DNA of 64,000 nucleotides from assembly GCA_036924085.1 (NCBI GenBank), contig JAVGWX010000011.1, positions 32,486,386 to 32,550,385 of the forward strand, written 5' to 3'. Numbering within the stretch: the stretch's first letter is position 1; every line of letters begins with the position of its first letter. Under the pieces are notes generated by a model. The model was given only the letters and a program-made list of their open reading frames with translations, did not search any database and had not been told where the DNA came from. Position numbers and translations under genes: made by a program. Below, piece after piece: positions 56,111-64,000 of the stretch. The stretch comes from Ariolimax columbianus (Eukaryota > Mollusca > Gastropoda > Stylommatophora > Arionidae).

Positions 56111-56206
56111 TGGTGTGTTTAAAATTATTAGTAGATTTGTGTTTGGTGGGTCATCCACTCAGAACATGTCATTGGCATATTTACTTTTTCTTGTTTTAAA
56201 TAACAG

Positions 56207-56319
56207 GAAGCAGAGAATTTGGTTGCTCAAAAGATTCATCCTCAAACCGTAATTTCTGGTTGGAGAAAGGCTGTTGATGCAGCAAGGAAGGCTTTGACAG
56301 ATGCTGCAAGAGACAACAG
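56207..56319 (+). CDS. CCT2: CCT2 exon
   Basis: AATAACAG acceptor, GTTTGT donor, phase 0 to 2. It reads [37 protein letters not shown] plus two bases of Ser. [12 protein letters not shown] is a CCT2 signature. Confidence 0.95.
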
Positions 56320-56609
56320 GTTTGTATTTTGGCATTAAGAGTTAAATCATAAACTTTTCCAGTCCTTGATAATTTTGCTGAATGCTTAACAGTTCTATTT
56401 AAAATAAATTAATATTTAACAAATTAGACACCATCTATCTGTGACATGAAGTTTCATAATATAAATTATATACTAGTATTAGGTGTTAAATGTCATCAAT
56501 GGGACAGAAAATAATGTGTTCTATGTTTCTTGTGCAATGCCCACAGTACCTTTATTCTGTGTCATTATATACAATTTATGTTCCCAGGACTGGAACTTCA
56601 CATGAAATA

Positions 56610-59440
56610 ACTAGGTTCTTCTTTTGTCCTACTGCTCTTTCCTTGCGGCATTGCAGAAAGGAGATATGCATAGATTTCTGGTATGCGCTAGGTGGGAGGC
56701 TTGTGTAGTCGACATGTTGAACTTTGGAAGTGTTTCCTTGATCCCCTCTATACAACGTCTCTATAGCCGACCTCTTGCTTGAAAACCTGATACCTTCATG
56801 TAGTATGAATTAGCTACAGATTGTTCATAGTGCATTCTTGTCAAATGACCAAACCACTTTACTCTCTGTGTTTCAATATAGTAGTCAGATGGTGTAGTCC
56901 CCAACATATTCCTAAGCATACTGTTACGAACTCTTAAATTGTTTTTCCTGCTGCATTTCTTACACAGCGCATCTTACAGGTCTGGATCTTATATTTGTGC
57001 TTTTCTAGTAATGGCCATGTTTGACACTGATAACATAACATACGGATGATCAATATGTTTATCAGCTTCTGTTTAGTGAACATATCGACACTTGGATGTT
57101 TCAGTATCGGTTCCAGTTGGTAGTACACCTTGTTTGCCTTTCGGATTCTATTTTCAATCTCTCTGTCCAGCATGCCATCTTCAGTGAAGACACTTCCCAG
57201 ACATGTAAATTCCCGGACCTGCTTAAAGATTTTGATGCCGGTGTGGTAACTGCGCTGTAATGGTAAGGCGGTTTATTGTCATAGTTTTATCACAGTTGAT
57301 CTTCCTGTCATAACCTAAGCAGGCTGAGTTGAGACATGTCAGGTGATGTAAATCATTCTGATCTTTGTAGAAGAGGCTCTGATCATCTGCAAAAATCAAT
57401 TTGTATAGAGTTTCTTCTGCAAAAATCAATTTGTAAAGAGTGATTGGACAGTCGACTTATATTTATTCATATATATGATGAATAAAAGGAAATAGAACAC
57501 ATCCTTGATGCATCCCACTGCTTATCTGGAACCAGTTTGTCTGTCCAACAGTTGTCCTAACAGTCCCTTATTTATTCCTTTTGACTATCAAAAGCCTTCT
57601 CTTGATCAACGAATGCCACATTGAGCTCTTTATTATACTCTATGAACTTTTCACTTAAATGTCTTAGAGCAAATATCACATCCGTGCATCCCCTGCCTTT
57701 TAGAAAGTCACATTGTGAATTACTTAACATAGATCACACTCGCTGTTCCGAGATTCTGGCATAAATTTTTACTACATGACTTAGAAGGGATATGTCTCTG
57801 TAGGAGCTGCATTCTTTTCTACTACCTGTATTCTTCCATATGGGCTCAACCACTTTGCCAATCACTGGGTACCCTCCTTTCTTTCCATGCTTGCTGAAAT
57901 TTCTGAGCTAGCCACTCTTTGCACACGAATATATCCACCAGTATATTGTCATCTCTCTGGGCTTTATTTTTAGGGCATCTTCTAATAGCTTTTCTGACTT
58001 TCTGTTCTAGGATTGTTCTGTCATTACATGCGGTTTTCTCAAGAAATACTTGCCAGGATGTAATATTATCGAACCTGTTCTGGTCATCATCTCTTGTGTT
58101 TGGGTTGAGGAGATCCTTGAAATATGTCTCATCTTATCTGTATTGTGTTATCAAAGATGGGTCTGCCATTTCTGTCATTTATTATTGTGGCAGGGTTGTA
58201 ATAAGCATCCCTCTCCCGCATGGCACGTATCTTTTTGTAAAAGTCCCTAGATGTTTTGAAACATAATTCATGGAGCTCTTTACCGTATGTATGATATGCT
58301 TCCTCTCATGACCTTAGTATTTCAGTCTTTGCTCTGTTTCACCTGTTTATATTCGTAATAGTCTATTCTTTGAGTTTCTCCATTTTTTAAATAAAGACTT
58401 CTTTTCTTTGACAGCCGACTGCACCCTCTCAATCCACTACATAGACCATTTCTTTCTTACTCCTCCCTTTCTAATTTTCCCACAGTTCATTATCAAAGTA
58501 TTTTCCAAAGCAGCCTTGCACTCTCTTTTTTTATTCCTTTCTTGTTTGCTCGCTGATCATATGTTTTTGTTTTACTCTTGCCTGCGCTATCAATCTTTTA
58601 ATATTAATGACATCTGCAGACTCTTTATTTCGTGTATTCTGAATGCTACCTTTTTGTCTCAAGTAAAGGTCGATAATCTTTGTCTAGATTCGTATTTGGT
58701 ATAACCTTGGAGTCAATGATGTGCTGTCTATCTTGCACCCTGTTAAGAATGTAATCTATTTGCGATGACGTGTTTAAGTCTCCCCATTTGTACCACGTCC
58801 ATGTGTGGCTATACCTGTGATGATAAAAGGTATTCATCGTAATGAAAAGTCCATTATCTACACATAGGGTAAGAAGCTGTTCACCATTAATAGTTACAAT
58901 ATCACTATGTGGTCCCACGGTATCTGTGTCACCCTACTTTGCCATTAAAATCTCCCATCGCTATCATTTCGTCTGAATCCTAGACCTGATGTATCACGTT
59001 CAAGAGTTCACCAATCTTTCTCCACCTTAGAATCTTTACACGGTGCATATTATTGAATGATTGTAGACATTTTGTTGTATTTGTCGTGCAAGTGGATTGA
59101 CAGTATTCTTTCTGAAATGTACAATGTTTCTACCACTGCACTAGCTCTATCTGAGTGGTGAATAAAACCTACAGTGTGTTGCCCTTTGACCTCCCATCAC
59201 TCCACTTGTTATTAACACATAGTTTTCGTGAGTTTCTCATGTTTTGCTTACCCCCATCATTGATATTCTGTGTTCAGCCATAATGGTAACAGCCTCTGTC
59301 TCCTTTACTCCTAGCCCACACATATTTAACGTGGCTATTTTGTTCAATGAACCCGTTACTTTGTCATGCTGGTAGACTGATAAATCTAGACTGATAACTA
59401 GGTTATCTGCCATTGTATAGTTTAATTTAACTAACATGAT
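56610..59440 (-). mobile_element. LINE family 4, near full-length, degenerate
   Basis: Minus-strand order: endonuclease start at 59437 (IATLNMCGLGVKETEAVTIM, AEHRISMMGVSKT), endonuclease end at 58918-58646 (YSHTWTWYKWGDLNTSSQID, YILNRVQDR), a long decayed linker and RT, the catalytic LIFADDQSLFYKDQNDL near 57360, the thumb LINILIIRMLCYQCQTWPLL at 57173-56934, and the C-terminus RVKWFGHLTRMHYEQS near 56830. The 3' end is GGACAAAAGAAGAA-like in reverse near 56612. It fills most of the intron between CCT2 exons at 56207 and 59661. Confidence 0.75.
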
Positions 59441-59660
59441 CGGGACATACTTTGTGGATAATTTGAGATATTATTCCATTATAATGTGGATACATCATTT
59501 TTTGTAAATATTGCTTTTAGATATCTTCAGTTTTTACTAATGGTGTTATTAAAATTATGTATCATTATGACCTTCTAACATGATGCAAATTGTGAGTAGA
59601 TTGTTAAATATGTTAAGTAAAGTGGATTATTCTATTATTTTGTTTGCACTAATATTACAG

Positions 59661-59787
59661 CGCAGATCCTGTTAAATTTCGAGAGGACTTGTTGAATATA
59701 GCCAGAACTACGCTCAGTTCAAAGATTCTAACACAGCACAAAGACATGTTTGCAAAACTGGCAGTAGAAGCTGTATTGAGACTCAAG
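59661..59787 (+). CDS. CCT2: CCT2 exon (last one seen)
   Basis: ATATTACAG acceptor, GTGAAA donor, phase 2 to 0. After completing Ser it reads [42 protein letters not shown]. This corresponds to human CCT2 around residues 149-191 at the equatorial-intermediate boundary. The following exon is not seen in the remaining 4.2 kb. Confidence 0.95.
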
Positions 59788-59789
59788 GT

Positions 59790-60180
59790 GAAAATAATGA
59801 TTTCTTCTTTGTCCTGAAAATAATGATTGTGTTGTAGTTTACAGCTATATCTGCCATTTCAAATAACAGATTGCAGATATTGTTGGGACTAGGTTTGTTT
59901 TCCATCATCATCAGTCCCATAACCTGAAAGGTCACTGGGGCACCAATACTGCAGTTTGCTGGACTTGTTCCACCACTCCATTTGATTTTGTGCCAGGCTA
60001 TTTGTTTTAGCTATGGACCTTTCTGTCAACTATCTGATGTCAACTGTCTTCTAATATCTTCATCTGCCTCACTCTCTTGTGCTTCTTAGGCACAGGGCCA
60101 TCTTGGTTAACCAAGATAATCTTGATACATCCCCATACCATGTAAGCTTGCATGCTTTTACCATAGTCAATATTGGCTGA
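59790..60180. other. CCT2 intron start: no element recognised
   Basis: No motif seen. Confidence 0.4.
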
Positions 60181-61200
60181 CATCTCTAACGGCATCCTTA
60201 ACTGCCATATTTGTGTCTAGATACGGAACGCAGAGGATTAGACATCTTAATTGCACACATTCTACACTCTAGAACTACTATCCAAGTTTTGCACTCAGTA
60301 AATGTACATGAAAGTGCAAGTTCATATATTAAATTACCTTGGATTTCTGATTAATGCGTTTGTCCTTCCATAGTGGCCTCTGTTTGGTCAGAATAGGAAT
60401 GGACATTGTTTTTCTTATTTATGCTTTTCTTACCTAAATCTCGTGTCTGGACCCTTCTGCAGCCATCAGTGCTCTCAGGTATTTAAACTGTTTAACGCTT
60501 TGTAGTGGTTCACCTTTGATCATAGTTGGACTTATTATGCCATCTGGGATGTTAACCATGATTTTATTCTTTTCTGTACTAATTTCCATTCCAAACATCT
60601 CAGCGACATGGTCAAAGTTTGAGATTAGACTCGTAAGTTCTAGCTCAGTTCCAACCAATCCGATAATGTTAGCAAATAGTGAGTGGACGACCACCTATGC
60701 TGACAGTGCACACATGATCCTCCAGAGGTTTAGACATGAAATGTTCTAGAAAAACATTACATAATGCCAGTAAAAATAAAAAAAGACATCCTTGTCTTAC
60801 ACTAGTTGACATGCAGAACCATTCCCCTTTATCCCATTTAGGAAGGCTGCACTGATAGCTTGGGAGTAAAGTTTATAAATGACGTCGGTAAGCTGACATC
60901 CCATCTTACATTTTTGTAAAGTTGCCCATAAGACCTCATCCCAGACCATTTAAGCTTTTTTTTAAAGTCAACAAAGATTTGGTAAAGGTTATTAGTTATG
61001 CCGAAGGTATTTTTTGTTGAGTAGACACACATTTTTAAAAATTTATTCAATTGTGCTGCGATCAGCCCAAAAACCTGCTTGTCTTTCTGCAATAGTGTTT
61101 TTTTTGTGTGGTCTTGGTTGTCTGTTTAAAATAACCTTAAACGTCATTTCGCATTTATCACTGCATTGAATTCAATACTGTCGAAGGCTTTTTTAATCAT
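60180..61200 (-). mobile_element. LINE fragment, RT palm and thumb (family 4-like)
   Basis: The minus strand reads NLYQIFVDFKKKLKW (palm), then after stops LISNFDHVAEMFGMEISTEK, NKIMVNIPDG and LQSVKQFKYLRALMAAEGSR (region after the catalytic motif). Broken, no ends resolved. Confidence 0.6.
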
Positions 61201-61349
61201 TTATAAACATTCGACATATGGGCAGTTCACATGCTCTCCAACAGCTGGTGCATTGTGTGTAGGTAGTAGTGGATAACCCTCTTCTTAATCCAGCATGCTC
61301 ACTGGATTGTTTTAGGTCCAGTTGTTAGCTGATCCTGCCTCATCATAAG

Positions 61350-62940
61350 AATATTTAGAAAGTTAATAGATGGGGAAGTTGCCGAATGGGCACCCTCTGG
61401 CCAGGTCTGGCATCTCATTTCCCTATAGATTGAGCATTCCTGTAGAATATGCTCAGGGTTCTGGCATCCAGTTCTACATGGGCACTCATCGGTGTGTGAT
61501 ATCTTCAGTCAGTAAAGATGTTCTAGTAGTCTTTAGTGTCCAGTTCTCAGATGAAATCAGGTAGTTTGGTGAATTGGGTCTGGCGTACTGCTTATGTTTC
61601 TGTTTTCTCTCCATTGGTGTATATACTTATATCTGATCATGTTCTTGATTTCTCTGTATGGTACTCGATGATTAAATTGCCTTTTTGCTGCCATCTTTTG
61701 CCAGAGCATCAGCTCTCTCATTTCCCGTGATTCCGCAATGGGAGAGAAGCCACTGGAGCGCTATTGTTGAGGATCTCTGGAGTTTTTCCAGCTCTGATCT
61801 CTGATAACAGTTGTTGTTTGTATTGTGAATACTGCTATTTTTGTTGGAGGTTGCCTTTCTGTTCGAAGTATTCTCAGTGCTCGCAGGAGGGCCATTCGAT
61901 TCTGCTCTGAGGTTTGTGGACAACTTTCTTGTTGGGAGGGCCTCTTCTGTTATATTTCCACTTTTGTGTCTTATGAATATGCCTCTTCCCCCGTTTCGCC
62001 CTGCCCCCTCTGCTGAACCAGCTGTGTACACCTGTGTCCATTCTCTGGTTCTATATTTCTCTTGCAGCTTGGCTCTTCAAAGTTAATAAGCATTTCTATT
62101 TCTGTAGGTTGGTTGGGAATTAGTTCTCTATATTTTTGGTGTAGGTGGTTGGATATATGAATGAAGCAGGTTCTCGTTAGCCTATTTTTAACTGGGTGTT
62201 TTAGTTTGATATGTATGGGATGATTAGGCCTGCGTAGCATCTTTTCACTATATGTCAGCACTCTTTCCTCTCGTCTAGTATTTAGGGGTCTTATATTTGT
62301 ATGTTTCCATTTTCTGGATTGTTGTAGTCTTCATTCCTCCTGTTGTTATTATTATTAAGCCTGAATTTTGGTTAGGCGTTCCGTGTTTGTTTTTGATGCT
62401 GTGGTCCAGGCTGTCATGCTGTATTCAAGTATTCAGGATAAAGAGGGTAGGAGAGATGACTCCTCTCTGGGGTACGCCTTGTTGGATAGTTATTCTATGG
62501 CTCAGTGATTCATCTAATTTGACTCTTGCTGTTCTGTATCAGAGGAAGTCTTGTATCCAGCTCTACATTCTCCTATTTTGTTTAATAGTTTAAGGAGGAG
62601 TCCTTCTCTCCATACCATGTCAAAACTTTTGTGCCATATCAACAAAAACCGCAAGTACTTTTTCCTTACCTTGGAATGCATTTTCTATTTTTTGGGTTAG
62701 GTACACTAGTTGGTCTTCTGTGTTGCGGTTTTTCCTAAAGGCTGACTGTGAATTGAGTAGTAGATGGTTTTTTCCCAGATGTTTTATTAGTCTTGCGTTT
62801 ACCATTTTTTTCCATGACTTTTCCAACACAGCTAAGCAGGCTTATTGGCCTATACCTTTCCTTGCTTTTTGGTTTTCTGATGGGGATAATGATAGCCCCC
62901 TGCCACTGGTCTGGGATCTTACCCTTGCTCCATAATTGCA
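61350..62940 (-). mobile_element. Older I-type LINE, RT to C-terminus
   Basis: The minus strand runs from 62940: KIPDQWQGAIIIPIRKPKSK, RYRPISLLSCVGKVMEKSWK, LLNSQSAFRKNRNTEDQLVY, KEKVLAVFVDMAQKF and TIQQGVPQRGVISPTLFILN. RNase H follows at 62031-61672 (MYTAGSAEGAGRNGGRGIFI with the first Asp changed; ALQWLLSHCGITGNERADAL). It ends with a knuckle at about 61480-61400 (CRTGCQNPEHILQECSIYRE). Related to but distinct from copies A-D. Inactive. Confidence 0.75.
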
Positions 62941-62944
62941 GTGT

Positions 62945-63135
62945 ACAGGATTATCAGTATTCTTTCGTCTGCTCCCCAGCTTGTGCCAGCAAGTTTCCTC
63001 ATGATTGCCATTCTTTGTCTTGCGCTCATTCGGTTTCTCTCGATCTGACTTCTTCCATGTCATGCGCCGATCAATGTGATGCCCAAGTAGTTTGGGTTGT
63101 CATTTAGCCTCAGATATTTGCCATTAAAACTTATA
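62945..63135 (-). mobile_element. Fragment of the young I-type LINE family (thumb)
   Basis: The minus strand reads SLNGKYLRLNDNPNYLGIT, then TWKKSDREKPNE in another frame, and RMAIMRKLAGTSWGADERIL, closest to copy B. It abuts the older I-type LINE. The join puts thumb sequence upstream of RT entry, so two insertions or a rearrangement are involved. Confidence 0.7.
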
Positions 63136-63139
63136 ATAG

Positions 63140-63660
63140 CAGTGTTTATCTCTATCATTTTGAATGATGACTCCTCTATTGATACGTCCGATCTAATATT
63201 GAACGGGTGCTGGAAATAGATTCTCGGAAGACAGGTCAGTTTTATCCTACTAATGACAGCGCATTGCTACGGTAATCCTGCTCAACTCGAGAGGAGCCGC
63301 AGACATTTGGTTCACGTACTAGGCTGATAAGCCAACGGCGCGAGGCTACAAGGTGAGGGATTACGGCCGAACGCCTCTAAGCCAAAATCCCACCCAAAAG
63401 CTCAGCACGATTGCAAAGGGAGGCTTTGACATGGTGGGGACCTGGGGCTCCAGTCCCGCCCGGTCGAGCCGCAGAAAGAGGTCTCCACCGTCCGCAGATC
63501 AAAGCGTGCGGGAAGCTGCTCGATATTCACCCCTTACGGCGATGAGGTATGAAACCATTTGTAGAAGACTTAGTTCTCGGTCGGGGTGTCCTAAGCAGTA
63601 GATCAGCTACCTCACTGCGAACTGCTGAGACTCAACCCTTGACCATGAGATATGTCTGCA
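63140..63660 (+). pseudogene. 28S rRNA 3'-region derived sequence, unit 1
   Basis: It matches the animal 28S rRNA 3' end in order with divergence: CTATCATTTTGAA, TAATATTGAACGGGTGCTGG, GACAGGTCAGTTTTATCCTA, GGTAATCCTGCTCAACTCGA, GACATTTGGTTCACG, GCCGAACGCCTCTAAGCC, GAAACCATTTGTAGAAGACT, GGTCGGGGTGTCCTAAGCAG and CAGCTACCTCACTGCGA. The universal GAGAGGAACCGCAGGTTCAGACATTTGG block is changed here, with the bases between GCAG and ACATTTGG lost. The divergence and loss suggest a pseudogene or a 28S-derived repeat, not a working rRNA gene. Confidence 0.8.
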
Positions 63661-63689
63661 CACCAGGCGAACACCATCCCCGTGCCGTG

Positions 63690-63945
63690 ACCAGGCTTGT
63701 CCTATGGTCAAATGCACTCCTTCAAGAGAAATCACAGGTCGCTGACATTTGGTCCACGTGTTTGGCTGATAAGCCAAGGGTGCGAAGCTACCATCTGAGT
63801 GACTACGGCCGAACGCCTCTAAGCCAGAACCCCTTCCTAAATCTCAGCACCGCTGTGATGGGAGGCTACGACATGTCTGGGGCTTGTGTCTCAGCCCGAC
63901 CCGGTCGAGCCGCAGAAATGCACCTGGATAAATGCACTCCTGCCT
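63690..63945 (+). pseudogene. 28S rRNA-derived sequence, unit 2 (partial)
   Basis: It repeats part of unit 1: CAGGTCGCTGACATTTGGTC, TTGGCTGATAAGCCAAGGGT, GCGAAGCTACCATCTGAGTG, GCCGAACGCCTCTAAGCCAG, and GACCCGGTCGAGCCGCAGAA. It keeps bases after GCAGG that unit 1 lost, so it is not a simple copy of unit 1. It ends before the 'AAACCATT.GTAGA' region. Confidence 0.75.
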
Positions 63946-64000
63946 TGCTCTTTACCTCTGTCAATGGACGCAGAAGAGATGCAGTCCAGCGGATATTGCA

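Larger units (their letters stand above)
30720..64000 (+). other. CCT2: CCT2 gene, partial (TCP-1 chaperonin subunit beta)
   Basis: Six exons give 564 coding nt, 188 codons, with compatible phases 0-0, 0-0, 0-1, 1-0, 0-2 and 2-0. The reading aligns end to end with residues from about 4 to 191 of animal CCT2. CCT2 is one of eight subunits of the cytosolic CCT/TRiC ring, which folds actin, tubulin and other proteins using ATP. The nucleotide-site motifs [17 protein letters not shown] and GDGTTSV are intact. Introns are 5,584, 8,055, 4,372, 7,152 and 3,341 bp, and the next is over 4.2 kb. The first coding exon (start Met and about two residues) and the rest of the protein are not seen. Confidence 0.93.

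Overview
This is a 64 kb piece of an animal nuclear genome: AT-rich, intron-rich and packed with retrotransposon debris. Nothing in it looks prokaryotic. The one host gene I can identify is the N-terminal part of CCT2, the beta subunit of the cytosolic TCP-1 ring chaperonin. Six exons lie on the + strand (30720-30788, 36373-36438, 44494-44605, 48978-49054, 56207-56319, 59661-59787). All have AG/GT borders, compatible phases and an open 188-codon reading. The first coding exon and the C-terminal two thirds are not in view. The repeat mix (RTE-like and CR1-like LINEs, RNase H-bearing I-type LINEs with (GAA)n tails, invertebrate-style SINEs, piggyBac) suggests an invertebrate, perhaps a mollusc or other lophotrochozoan. 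The phylum is inference.

Region 1-30 kb, upstream of CCT2, is layered retrotransposons. It holds a near full-length CR1-like ORF2 (90-2852, -), an RTE-like element (about 3299-6570, -) cut by an older I-type LINE fragment with 14-bp target-site duplications (TSDs), and a nearly complete young I-type LINE (about 6571-9112, +). A minus-strand LINE at 12330-13960 is interrupted by a + strand LINE tail between 15-bp TSDs. Next come a tRNA-headed SINE (about 18600-18895) and a large compound structure at 20133-26722. The compound structure is one RTE-like LINE inserted in twin-primed (5'-inverted) form between 13-bp TSDs. A 3,150-bp element (20535-23684) with TAGGTA/TACCTA inverted ends and a GCC duplication later entered the inverted part. 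That smaller element fits no superfamily I know and is the best candidate here for something undescribed.

Region 30-64 kb is the CCT2 gene, whose introns (about 3.3-8.1 kb where both ends are seen) are filled with elements. Intron 30789-36372 has RTE-like copies. Intron 36439-44493 has an opposed RTE-A pair, two young I-type LINE copies, a GAA-tailed short element, and fragments of a transposon-like protein with a CLWC motif. Intron 44606-48977 has LINE pieces and a lone RNase H domain. Intron 49055-56206 has a dead piggyBac transposase and a young I-type LINE with an uninterrupted 799-codon RT-RNase H frame. The last intron has LINE pieces and ends in tandem fragments related to the 3' end of 28S rRNA (about 63140-63960).

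The sequence shows a host housekeeping gene that has kept intact exons and splice sites while several generations of retrotransposons accumulated in and beside it. Precise TSDs at five loci allow the order of insertions to be read.
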